A DNA stretch of 64,000 nt from Gavia stellata. Taxonomy: Eukaryota; Chordata; Aves; Gaviiformes; Gaviidae. Location of the stretch: NCBI RefSeq assembly GCF_030936135.1, contig NC_082603.1:14662880-14726879 (forward strand), written 5' to 3'. The translations under genes were made by a program, and so were the position numbers. Below are positions 26,471 to 37,180 of the stretch, in pieces; position 1 is the first letter of the stretch; each line of letters begins with the position of its first letter. The notes beneath the pieces are model-generated. The model was given only the letters and a program-made list of their open reading frames with translations. It searched no databases and was not told the origin of the DNA.

Positions 26471-29400
26471 GCGACTTCAGGTGGCGGAGGAAAGATCTCA
26501 TGTTCAAGTACGGGAGTCGTGCTTCGTTAAAGAAATGAGAGACGGAAAACCCTTAATTATATTCTAAAATACTAAGGTATTTTGAGTCATCAAACATAAA
26601 AATTCAGGTAAATCCTAATCTGAAATACGTAACATGTTTTAACCTGTTCTGGTTACTATAGGCAGAGTCTGCTTTTTGTCTGGAGCTTTAAAAAGTTTCT
26701 TTCTGTATCACCCAGCACACTTCCATAGCCTAGCTGCTAGGCTGAGTATTGTGTTTCCCCATTCTCATCTCTCTGGTGGGAAAAGGCTTTGCTCACTGAG
26801 CCTTTTATGTTAGTTCATCCTATTAAAGCGCCTTGCTTTGTTGTCCTCTGAACCCTCTTAAATGCCTCTGCATTTTTCAGCAAGTTTAGTGAAAAGCAAA
26901 ACTTCACCCTCTATCATTAAAGAGTCCTGACTAGAGCCACTTCCACTGATAAACCATTTCAAGTTAAAAGATTCAGTATTTCTTCGCAGTTGCCTCAAAT
27001 GTGCAGACAAGTTCCTCTCCTTCACACCTATGTTATTTATGAGAAAAATAAAATACAACCACTTTCACGTGGGAAATAGCCTCTGAGATGAAAGTTAATC
27101 TCAAGGATTTCCTCAAGCAACATTTGCAATACAATGTTTAAAAACAGTAAGAGAGCTGATAAAATGCAAAATGTATTGAATTTCTAAGACCAGAAGAAAA
27201 AAGAAAAAGTTGTTAACACTTTTTGGAGGCAGAGTTGCAGGTTTCTTTGAAGTAATGTCTGTGTGCCAACGTAAAGGATTTGTTCAAAAGGTGTATTGAT
27301 GAAATAACCCTAATCAGAGAAACTACACACCAGCTACAAGCAATTTCTTATCTTGTGCCTAAACCAGCAGTAGAAGTGGGAGTTGTGATGGAAATACAAA
27401 ACATCTGAAAGTGCCTGGTGTTTGGGAAACGGCTCACATGTATTCCTTGGGCAACAGGCATCTGAATGGTCACCAGATTAGAAGAAATCGTTAGACCATA
27501 GTTGTGTCTTCCCTGAAAGCAAGAAAGATAATGCAGACTTGGACAAGTTGTTTTTCAGTAATAGCACCGCTTCAGAATGTGTTTTTCAGCCAAGATCTCG
27601 ATCCTTCTTCCAAGCACAAGGGTAGAGTTACACATATTACTTGAACTTTTTTCTCCCACCTTACAGTAACTGTGATACAGCAGCATCCAGCTCATCAAAG
27701 CACAAGGAAATACTGCAAGTAGCTGGGCAATAAATGACCTGGCAGACCATCCCCCATATTCAAAATGCCACAGATACCAGCTCTTTGAATAATACCACAA
27801 AGTTCAAAATATTCACTTGTAAACATCCTTGTGTATATATTATATATATCTTGTGGAAAGGTGAGAATTCATGAGACCTTGCCCAGAGTTGCTCAGGAAA
27901 GAATTGCAGATCTAAGGATAGAGTTCACAAGTGAAAATCTTCAGCTGCGTGTCTGTATTATCAGAGAGGATTCCTTCCCTTCATTTCAAGTGGAAAATGT
28001 CAGACTGTAGACCAACCCCCCCCCCAATCCCAAATTGTCCCTGAAACCTGTTCTCCCATACACTCTCAGTCACAATCTTGTGCCAAATCCAATTTTTATA
28101 TCATGAAAATGCACCTTCTCTGTAACCGTATGTATTCTATTTCTATTGCTTATAGCAATTCACGTCCCCACCTTCACATTACACAACTGTAGGTGCTCAA
28201 TATGGGCAAGAATTTGTCTGAGGCAGTATTGCAGCAATTTATACCAGTGTGCCACTAAGTCAGGAAGTCTTGGCCTATGCCAAGCATATCTATGCTTAAG
28301 AGAGCAAAGCTACCTTTAGCAGACAGCTCAGGTCAGCACCAGAAAGTGTCAGCTGTCAGCTATGATTCAAACAACAGATTTTTCCCAGGTAGTGTTACTG
28401 CTTTCATAGATGATTTCATGGAGCCTAGCAGATAATTTTAACCCAGTATTTATTCACTGATTTCCCTCTAGCCTGTGTTTTCCAAATGTTCATTAGTTAT
28501 CAAAAGTTATGCAGCCTGTATTTTGAGCCCGCTTTTAGCTGAGAAGAGTGATTCTGAATAAACACTGCAAATGCTACATACACATGGTAATATTTAATGT
28601 GGCTTTGGTCACATGCATTTCCGATGAGCCTTTTGATGTATAGTTATTGTACCATGTATTTAAAAATGGATCTTCTCCAAGCAATCGTTCACATAAGCTC
28701 AAAATAAATATTGGCCTTTGTATCAGGTTTCCATTATGTGACTACTGAACCAGGCTTGGTGGAAGGTTCTCAGAGGGTTGATGGAGCTTTGTCAGCTCTG
28801 CTTTATTAGGACTTTTCCATGCCAGAGCATTCCTGGGTGTGGCTGATGGGATTTCCTGCCTTTTTGTCCCGTGAAGGTAGCACGGAGTGTCCGAGTGCAA
28901 GGAAATGGTTCACGCGTCACTCCCGTATAAGATTTTTCGGTAGGGTGAGAGATCTGGCCATGCAGAGCTTTGCTTGGTGGGGTTTGTTTGCAAACTGCTG
29001 CTTTGACACAACATCTCTCAGAATTTGTGGATGAGCAGGGCAGACACAAGGAATGCATCACCCCGTTCCTGCAGGGGAGAGGGGCCTTAACATTCTAATC
29101 CTCTTCAGTGGATTACATAAGTCTACACTAATTATGTTCCCAACTTGCTGCCCCCGCCATTCTTTTTTTAATATCTTAATTTATATTAGATGCTTGAGTT
29201 TCAGATCTCTCTACATACTTCTTATTTCAGCAGAAAACTTGTACTGGAACAAGTTAGCTGTACCACATGTTCTTACATCTAGCTCCTGTGTGCAGAGTGA
29301 ATTTGATTACTGTTAATTATCATAGAAAATCCTGTGCATAGAAGCAGACTGTGTAAAAAGAATAAGGGTCTGTCAGAATAAATTAGACGATAGAGAATGA

Positions 29401-32100
29401 GCAAACTCTTTCTATCTGCAAATGCAAAGATGGGATTAGAAAAGTTTGTGAAAGCAGATTATAGGAACTGAATTTAGATGGATTTTGTTTGTTTGTTTGT
29501 TCCTTAAATCCTTGAAGGTTCAGTTGTAATTGGATTAATTTCATTTTCCAAGAAAACCAGTATGGGGAATTACTGAAATACAATAGATGTTTTCCTGGGG
29601 AATTTTAGAACCCCATAAATGACAAAGCCTGTCCTTGGGGAATTTCCAGCGTTTCAGAGCTGAGTAGGTTACATAGCTCTGGTCTACATATCCACATTTT
29701 TGGATGCTTTGTCAATCGGACCCTTTTTACAACATGTGATAATGCCTCAGCCCATACAAAACACAATCAGTATTGGGATCTTCCAGGCCAAATTAGGAAA
29801 TGTTACAGTTGGGCAATCTCTACAAAAAGGATGGATAACAGTGTTTTTATGTTTTTATGTCCCCTAGTTTTAGTCCTGGCTGCCTGCATTGTGCAGCAAG
29901 CCCAAGGTTTGTTCCTGGTGACCTGTCTGTAGGGCATTCTGGCTGCAGCCCCTCTGTTGCCCCATATACACCCTGCTATACCTGGGTCTCACACAGGCAT
30001 ACCTAGTCAGGGAGTTGCCAGGGGAGCAGCAGAGAGATTTTCTGATCATTTTCCATCCCTGTTCTATTCCTTACACTGGAAGAACAGCTAGGAAAAAGAG
30101 TGTAAATCAAAGGGCCAGGTTACTCCGGATAATTAAGGCTATTTTTTTTCACGTAGACATTTGGTATAATGCACCTATTCAGGTCTCAGTTCATTTTCTC
30201 TGCCAGTTTGTCACATGGCCAACAACAGGACAAAGCTGCACACCCTTTCAGTGCATACAGAAGGCAGTCCAGGGCCTGGGAAGGGTGCTTTCTACATTGC
30301 ACACTTTAAAACTGTGCACTACACATCTGGCCTAACCTGCTGGTGTATGGTAACGGATGCCCGCGGCCAAGGAGCTGCAGAGTTCCCCCATAGGAAGTGA
30401 AGAGCAGTACAAATGGCCTGTCTTTTATTTTTTTTCCCAGCAGGAACCCTTACTTTTATTACTGTTATTATTTTATTACAGTTATTTTTCCCTGTCTGAG
30501 TCTTGTCTACATGCATAGATGTGGTCTGTCTACGGAGGAAACAGATTTCAGTCGTCATGATCAAGAGCATAGGAAATGCTTCCCATGGCCCAGTGCCACA
30601 CTCTGATATTTGCATTTCTTTTATTGCCTGAATTATGTAAGGCTTTGAGCTCCCTACCAAAACTGGGCTCCCATCACACAGTCACCTCCGTAGGGGAAAC
30701 AGTCATTTTCCGCAAAGACCTGCAGTGCAATTAGACAAGATAGGTAAGCGGGGGATACAGAAACAAAGGCAAAGTGAAGGGAAGTGACTCACCTGTGGGC
30801 GATCAGCTACGAATACAGAAAGGCCGGTGGTAGTCACGAGGTGCCAGTGACACAGCCATGCTGTGACATAGCTCATCCCTTGTCACAGGACCTCAGAGCC
30901 ATGTGGGACAAACAACCTTAATGCCCGTAAGGCTTCAGGAGCAGAAGGGCCCTCGTCCTTCGGGTAAAAACACCCCTACAAATTCAGACATCCCCACGCA
31001 TTGCCTCGTCCCCGTACATTGCCTTTATTTACTCACTGGTAGCATGTTGAGGGCTTAACTTGGACTTTCATGGTTTATATACTTCTGGTGCTCTGCACAG
31101 AAGTGACTTTATCCCTGGGACAATGCAGCGCTTTCCCTCATGACTGTCAGCACCCGGCGTAAACCATCCCTGCCCAAATGAAGGCCTGAGCCAAGAGAGA
31201 CTTTATCTTGTGCGCAAATACAAATTTGACATTTTTTCCAGCCCTGCTCAGGTCACTAATTAAAAGCCTAGGAAGTGAGCACACATGAAATCATTCCTTC
31301 CGTACAGGCAGACAGATGGAGAGAAATTCCAGCCTGTTTCCAGTCTTTTGTCTTTGGGGCATTTTTGGAATTTCCTTCAGGAAGTGAGGTTATGACCCAG
31401 AGCCTTCCTCAGTGAGTAGGCTCTCGTTTCCCACAGTAAACCTTGCACAGCGATGACATACAGTACGAGAAGGTGAGCTTTATCTTCATGCTCCAACTGC
31501 ATCCTGTACGAGCTCCATGGAACTTAAAAGTAATACCGAGAGGGAATGACCGCAAGAGAGGAAATGGAAGTCAAGCCTTTGGAAGAAGAAATGCAGTAGC
31601 TATTCAACTGCGCTGCCACGGTTTTTACTGGTGAACCCAACAGAGCTGTAGCAGTTACATAGCTGAGGCCACCATTCTACATTTCATAAGCTTCCTTGAT
31701 GTTTGCAATAAGCTAAGAATTAAACTTACAAATTTTATTAGTGATATAAGTGAATTATTTCACTTATTCTACTCTAGGCAGTCACGGTAAAACTGGCAGG
31801 CATCTGGTTTTTCTTCTGTTTGTACTTCATTAACTATTGGGGAAAAATCGCTGCTGTAGATATTCTTTTAATGGCATTTCATTGATACGGCATGTGCTAA
31901 TGAAAAATTATATTCTAGCGTTCATTTTGTATTTTACATGATCCTGTAAGTGGCATTATGCATCTTATGTCCTGCAGAATTGGCTTAATCCCTGCATGTA
32001 CTGAAATCAAGGAATTCTTTCACTGACTTCTGTTAACAAGAAACCACACCTGGCATGAAACCCGCACAATAGTACAAAACTACTAGTAATCTGATAACAG
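26471..32100. other. Intergenic DNA, no gene seen
   Basis: About 5.6 kb of mostly AT-rich sequence between the orphan island and the probable 3' end of S1PR1. Open frames are short and unrecognised. Small simple repeats include an AT tract near 27833-27849, C10 near 28016-28025 and A12-13 near 32107-32119. If the island at 25.7-26.5 kb is also transcribed to the right, exons could lie here, but none is visible. Confidence 0.55.
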
Positions 32101-32123
32101 AATCTTAAAAAAAAAAAAATCAG

Positions 32124-33644
32124 TTTATTAATGTTTAGAAGTCAATAAAGCTATGTGCAAATTGAACAATAAAAGTCAGAAACATTTTAAATACTATTTT
32201 TTAAACCAGAAAAAAAAAATCAGTTTAATTGCACTGGAAATTTTACTACAAAGGCAATAAATTTTCTTTATAAAATACCACTTCTAGGAATTGTCAATAA
32301 CTGTAAATCAGTCAATTGCTCTCAGCTATCCCAGATATACCACTTTTGTTATAGTAATACTCTAGGTGCATGAAGACTCCTGCATCTTATTAACTTATTT
32401 ACATTGTACACATTCAACCCCATTAGCACAGGTTAGAAAAATAGAGGAGTAAAAATGATGCTGTAAAACAAATACATTCAATTTAATGACAGGTACTTCT
32501 TCCATGAACTGATAAAATACAGACATGTTTGCTGAAATTATAAACATTAATAAAATGTGCCAAAATGTATTGCATTTTGTTATGGAAGTGCATTTACCTA
32601 TAGTCATTTCACTTCAACTTTCATTTTATTTTTCTGAAACTCAAGGTATTCTTTTCAGATTTTCTGACCGATCTTTACCTTTGGAAAGACTATGAACCTG
32701 ACACTGAAATGCCCCTTTAGTTTTTAGCTCTTCTTACTTAGGCAAAAATCCTGCTGTTGTCAATAGTATCTTATACTATTAGATCTACCTTCAGTCATCT
32801 TAAAGAGAAATGACCTTTAGTTCTACCTTGCATTTGTCATGATAATGCAGTTTATTTAATGCTGTAGAATAACAAGGCAATCAACGTATGGGGCCAAATG
32901 CTGCTCTGAGCTACTCCATAAAATCTGACGCAGTCAGGAATTGTACAGGTGAAAGTAACTGCAGAGTTTGTCTCGTGGTCTTCAAACGTAACATGGCCTG
33001 ATAGGAAAAATTCACAGCTATGGTCTTGCTAAATAAAACCCTAACAGCCTTGGACTCTGCAAATAAAACTTTATGACTTAACTAAAAACTCTGGAAAGTG
33101 ATGCCAAATTATGGTCATACATGGTCTAAATTGTATTTGTGTGATCTCTTGCCTTGCTATGTGCTAAACAAACGATTCAGACCAACTATACCAGAGCCAC
33201 CACTGAACTCAGTACAGAAAGATCTTTGTGTCAGTGGTTTGCTGCAAGTAAAGGAGAAATAACTTCACATTCTTCTCACAGGAAAAAAAAAAAAAAAAAA
33301 AGATTCATTCTCCCTCCTCCCCCTCTCTCTTTCTCTCACACACACCAGGCATCATTTCACCAAGGCATCAGTCTTTCAGAGTTACTAAGGAGATTTCAGG
33401 ATATGAATGCGCCTGACAATCCTGAGCTGCCTCAGTGCAAAGACAAAACATGCTCCAGGGAAAAAGATTTTCAAGCCAGAACAGTCTGTCCCATTTCTTG
33501 AACTCCAGCCTCGCAAGTGCACCGTTTGCCTCATTAGAACTAATGCTACTTGCTCACTTAGCCCAACACTGCCGCCGTGAGCAGGAGGCGTCTCAGCTCC
33601 CCGATTTCAGAGGAAGGCTCTGAAATACACCCCCGTAGTTACTC
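32124..33644 (-). other. Inferred S1PR1 3' UTR
   Basis: The AT-rich region downstream of the S1PR1 stop codon. Minus-strand AATAAA signals (TTTATT on the plus strand) occur at 32851-32856, 32625-32630 and 32124-32129. The last would give a 3' UTR of about 1.5 kb, in keeping with what I recall of mammalian S1PR1 messages. Which site is used is unknown. An A19 run on the plus strand (33283-33301) appears as U19 in the message, next to a purine-rich stretch. Confidence 0.5.
33283..33301. repeat. A19 homopolymer
   Basis: Nineteen A on the plus strand, followed by a C/T-rich tract (ctccctcctccccctctctc) and a short CA run. It lies in the inferred S1PR1 3' UTR and is likely to vary in length. Confidence 0.9.
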
Positions 33645-34784
33645 CTAAGAAGATGAGGTAACATTGCCCGAAGACATGATGGTTTCAGGACGGTCGCCTT
33701 CCTCCTTCTGTGGGTGGGAGGAGTTGTCAGACTTACTACGGCTGAACTCCATCCCTCCAATGATCGGCCTCTTGAATTTGGTCCCAGAATCTGCTGGGGG
33801 ACATTTGCAGCAACACAGAATCTTGATGAAAGCCCTCCGCATCTCTTTGTTTGTCAAGGTGTAGATGATAGGGTTCGTGGCTGAATTGAGCACAGCTAGT
33901 ACTAAGAAATATTCTGCTTTATAGAGGATTGGGCAGGTCTTCACTTTACACCCCACATCCAGTAAAAGCAGGATGAACAAGGGAGCCCAGCAGGCGATGA
34001 AGGCACTCAGGACTATGATCACTGTCTTGAGCAAGGCTAGCGACTTTTCTGAGCTCCTAGTAGCTTTGGTAACGTTTTTCCGAAATGTCAGCCTGCGGCT
34101 CCTAGTCCTCACCATGGAGTAGATCCTGCAATAGAGGACAACAATAGACAGCAAAAGGCCAGTGAAAACAGTGGTGCAAAAGAGAATATAGTGCTTGTGG
34201 TAGAGAGGCAGCACGGTGGAGCAGTTGGACAAGAGGCTGATGCAGTTCCAGCCCATGATCGGGAGTCCCCCAAGTATCACCGAGATAACCCAGCAAGCAC
34301 TGATCAGCAAGAAGGAACGGAAGCTGTTGCTGCCATTGTGGAGTTTCATCTTCAACATGGTGATGTATCTCTCGATGGCAATGGCCAACAAGCTGAACAC
34401 AGAAGCTGACAAGGCAACAAACATGCTGCCTTCTCTTACAAACCACTGGGAGGGGGTGAGGCTATAGGTTTTGTGTCCAGATAGCAGGAGGTTGGCAGTG
34501 TAAGCCACACCAGCCAGCAAGTCTGAAAGAGCCAAGTTCCCAATGAAGTAGTACATGGGTCTGTGAAACTTCTTGGTTTTCCAGATGGTGAGCAAGACAA
34601 AAATGTTCTCTAAGATTATAAAGCAGCAAATGATGATAAAAACCACCGACGTCACTTTTATTCCACTGTCCGCATTCTCATTTAGCTTTCCCGTGTAATT
34701 ATAATGCTCTTTGATGACATAGTTGACATCAGTGTTGGCAAGGTTGCTGACGACCTTCAGTGGGGTGGTGGTGCCGGTGCTCAT
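33645..34784 (-). CDS. S1PR1: Sphingosine-1-phosphate receptor 1
   Basis: Class A G-protein-coupled receptor for the lipid sphingosine-1-phosphate. It acts at the plasma membrane, mainly through Gi, and controls endothelial barrier function, vessel maturation and lymphocyte egress. The protein has 379 residues (human: about 382). It shows an N-glycosylation site NYT at 29-31 and seven hydrophobic segments. The head-group pair R118-E119 matches human R120/E121. An ERY motif is at 138-140 and NPIIY at 304-308. The Akt-site context RRLTFRKN has its Thr at 233. A cysteine cluster at 324-328 suits palmitoylation, and the Ser-rich tail [10 protein letters not shown] is the known phosphorylation and internalisation region. 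The start is the first in-frame ATG after an in-frame TGA at 34902-34904. The coding region is one exon, as in other vertebrates. No defects were seen. Confidence 0.98.
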   Translation of the reverse strand: MSTGTTTPLKVVSNLANTDVNYVIKEHYNYTGKLNENADSGIKVTSVVFIIICCFIILENIFVLLTIWKTKKFHRPMYYFIGNLALSDLLAGVAYTANLLLSGHKTYSLTPSQWFVREGSMFVALSASVFSLLAIAIERYITMLKMKLHNGSNSFRSFLLISACWVISVILGGLPIMGWNCISLLSNCSTVLPLYHKHYILFCTTVFTGLLLSIVVLYCRIYSMVRTRSRRLTFRKNVTKATRSSEKSLALLKTVIIVLSAFIACWAPLFILLLLDVGCKVKTCPILYKAEYFLVLAVLNSATNPIIYTLTNKEMRRAFIKILCCCKCPPADSGTKFKRPIIGGMEFSRSKSDNSSHPQKEEGDRPETIMSSGNVTSSS

Positions 34785-34916
34785 CGTGCCCGGCTGGGCG
34801 CCGCTTCCCCAGCGGCCACCGGATGGTGACGCCGAGCGCAAACCCGGTGGCTGCCCCGCAGCTCCTTGGCCCCGCAGCCTGCCCGGCACTGCTGCACAGC
34901 CTCACAAACCGCAGCC
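34785..34916 (-). other. S1PR1 exon 2, 5' untranslated part
   Basis: A good acceptor (cctcttgttctcag on the minus strand) precedes 34916. The GC-rich leader then has an in-frame TGA at 34902-34904 and no further in-frame ATG before the start at 34784. The frame stays open from the TGA to the start, but only a GTG (34887-34889) could serve as an alternative start, and I see no reason to prefer it. Confidence 0.75.
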
Positions 34917-36131
34917 CTGAGAACAAGAGGCACAAAGCCCAGAGTTAAAAGAAGGAAGGCAAACAGTGTAACAAATGATAAACAGTTTAAGATAATCTGC
35001 TAGTTTAATTGTACATCAGAATCACAAATGTATCCACACAGTTTCATTCAACTGTTAAAATATATTTAAAAGATGGTTAGGCGTATTCAATAGGTAAAGC
35101 TAATAAGACAAAAAAGGTTCTGTCATGCAGAGCTGAACAGGTAAATTGGAGTCGGGAAGGACTGCATTACTGGACTTCTTCCAATGCAAAAGATCTCAAA
35201 GCTCCCCAGCAGTAAGTTCTAGCGTATCTTTTTCTTCAGTAGGAAACACACCTTGTAATACAACAGCTGAGATTTAGAAAGGGAGAGGGCTTGATTTAAC
35301 TGCAAATGCATGAAAGCCTGCACAGAAATTACTTGACAGGAGACCTGTATTCTCCTCCATTAATGAAGTCTGAATACGCTTTGGAAGGGGGCAGTTATGC
35401 AAGTTACTGATGCCATCCCGAACAGTGGTGAATTCACTGATGTATATAAGCAAGGGATCATCTCAAAGCTGTAAACAGAAAAGGGGTGCCCTTGCTAAAT
35501 AAAAGTAAGAACATGCTTTACAAAACCTGGAGCAGGAAAAAGTTTAAAAAATTAAGTAAAATATGTAAATAAGGTAGATAGCAAGCCCATTCCGTGGGTC
35601 TGAAACAAAGAATGGCAAAAAATTACCTTGCACTTGAATAATTAGCACTGCAGGCTTTTGAAATGGGCATGATTAAGGAATGCAGATATGGAGGGAACTC
35701 CCTTTACGTATAAACATTTTCTAGCGACCATGGAAAGAGAATTAAAGACGTGAAGTCACGCAAGGAAAGAAGAACAGGCAGAGTTGTTAGTTACAGCCTC
35801 AGCGGGGCAAAGCAGGAGGTGCGAGGCCAGCGGGCACGGCTCCCCGCTCTGCTCCCGGGCTCCGTCCCGCACCGCTCCTGCTCCGCTTTGGTCTCTAGCG
35901 CGCACCGCTCCTGTCCCGCACCGCCTCCGCCGGACGCGGCCCCAAGCCGGGCACGGCGGGTCCCGCACAGCCCCCGCGGGGTCCCGCACAGCCCCCGCGC
36001 CTCTTTTGTTTCGGGACCTGCGGGGGGACGCGCCGAGAGGCGAGCCGCGGCGCTGGTCCTTCGCGGCGGCCCCAAGCTCCGCAGGGGCGGCCCCGCGGTG
36101 CGGTGCGCGGCCGCGGCTCCCCGAGCCTTAC
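34917..36131 (-). other. Inferred S1PR1 intron 1
   Basis: About 1.2 kb between a strong donor (gcgag|gtaagg on the minus strand at 36131-36132) and the acceptor at 34917. Mammalian S1PR1 likewise has a noncoding first exon and a coding second exon. The low-coordinate two thirds are AT-rich with no other feature. The high-coordinate end enters the CpG island. Confidence 0.65.
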
Positions 36132-36197
36132 CTCGCTCAAGTGCGGCGCGGAGCCCACATCGGCCCTGCGCATCTTGCGTGCCCGCGGAGCAACTCC
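36132..36197 (-). other. Inferred S1PR1 noncoding exon 1 with upstream ATGs
   Basis: The 3' border is set by the donor at 36131/36132. The 5' border is a guess, placed about 25-30 bases after a TATA-like box. On the minus strand it holds an ATG at 36171-36173 (context aagATGc). This opens MRRADVGSAPHLSE, which after splicing continues GCGL and stops at the TGA at 34902-34904. A second ATG at 36158-36160 opens a seven-codon frame ending in exon 1. Both could reduce or regulate translation of the receptor if included in the message. Confidence 0.5.
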
Positions 36198-36222
36198 AGC
36201 GGCCGGGCCGGGGGCTCGGTGG

Positions 36223-36228
36223 TTTTAA
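36223..36228 (-). promoter_or_regulatory. TATA-like box upstream of S1PR1 exon 1
   Basis: The minus strand reads cattaaaacc, an AT-rich hexamer standing alone in GC-rich sequence. It lies upstream of the inferred exon 1 at a distance suiting a start near 36195. It is a weak match to TATAAA. Confidence 0.35.
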
Positions 36229-36410
36229 TGTTTCTGCAGCTGCTGCTCTCCACCCCGTTTCCGATTATTCCCTTCTAACTCCTCCCTGCTTGCGGCCACG
36301 GGGTGGATCGTCTGAGGGACCTGCATGCGCAGCCCAGCCCGGGAGCTCGCCGCGCCCCGCTGGCGGCCGAGGCATCCTCTCCTCTCCTCTCCGCGCTGCC
36401 CCGCCCCGCC

Positions 36411-36442
36411 CCGTCCCGTCCCGTCCCGTCCCGTCCCGTCCC
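36411..36442. repeat. (CCGTC)6 pentanucleotide repeat, G-quadruplex capable
   Basis: Six perfect copies of the five-base unit plus two bases. On the minus strand, which is the S1PR1 sense strand, it gives at least six GGG runs separated by AC. That pattern suits a G-quadruplex. It lies about 200 bases upstream of the inferred S1PR1 start. Confidence 0.9.
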
Positions 36443-37180
36443 TCCGCGGCCCTGCCCGCCGGGAAGGGAGCAGCCGCGGGCGCTGCTGTGCCGGGGCTTT
36501 TCTAGACCCACAGGCCTGGGGAAGAAAGAGGGGCCGTAGCGGAAAGCCCAGGAAGGCGTGAGGCGGGGAGCTCCCCCGCGGGACCCACCTCGCCCTGCCC
36601 GGCCGTGGGAGGCGCGGATTGGGACGCCCCGGTGGAGCTCCAGCCGTCCCTGCGCCGGGCGCTGCCGCCTCCCGCTGCCGGCACGCCGCTGGCCCCGCGG
36701 GAAGGCGGCCCTTGCCTCCCCCCAGGGCAGGAGGCGGCTCGCTTGTGGCCGCCCGGGGAAGCAGGTCGGCTCCGACCCTGGCCCCTGCGCCTCGGGGGGT
36801 GCCGGCGAGCATCCCCCTCCCATCTTTCTTCCCCCTCTGAGTAGGCACAGCAGGGATAAGGCCGAAGGAAGCATCCTCTGTACCACCTCAGTCCTCACTC
36901 GGGGCACACTGTAAGCAGTGTTGAAGGAAATACGTGGAAGAGGCTCTTCCCTTTTCCCACTGCCACGCTGGGGCCGCGTGGTTTTGTCCTGGCAGGCCCG
37001 GTGGCTGCGGGAGCAGTCGTGGAGGGTGTCACCTGCACTTGTGGCCTGCAGCCTCCCGTGGCGCCGGGTAACTCCAGCGGCTCCCCCAGAGCGGGCAGCA
37101 GCCCCAGGGGCACGGCTGGCTGCCAGCCAGCACCGCGGGAGGGCAGAAGCCAGCACTGGCCCATGGGGGACTCGCTTCAT

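Larger units (their letters stand above)
35800..37180. promoter_or_regulatory. S1PR1 CpG-island promoter
   Basis: CpG-dense GC-rich sequence covering the inferred exon 1 and about 1 kb upstream. It contains GC boxes (for example ccccgcccc near 36399-36409) and an NRF1-like tgcatgcgcag near 36324-36334. Long open frames on both strands here (up to 301 codons at 36275-37180) reflect stop-poor GC-rich sequence and match no family. The island is broad enough to drive transcription in both directions. Confidence 0.75.

Noticed and set aside
33154-33501. 115-codon plus-strand open frame
   Set aside because: Contains a lysine run from the A19 homopolymer, is antisense to the inferred S1PR1 3' UTR and has no family resemblance.
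34785-34889. N-terminally extended S1PR1 starting 35 codons upstream
   Set aside because: The upstream start is a GTG, not an ATG. The ATG at 34782-34784 matches the vertebrate N-terminus and follows an in-frame stop.
35750-36505. 251-codon plus-strand open frame
   Set aside because: Same island, low-complexity Pro/Arg/Ser/Ala composition, antisense to the inferred S1PR1 exon 1. No family resemblance.
36275-37180. 301-codon minus-strand open frame upstream of S1PR1
   Set aside because: Lies in the CpG island where stop codons are rare. It is rich in Gly, Arg, Pro and Ala, overlaps other long frames on both strands and has no recognisable domain.
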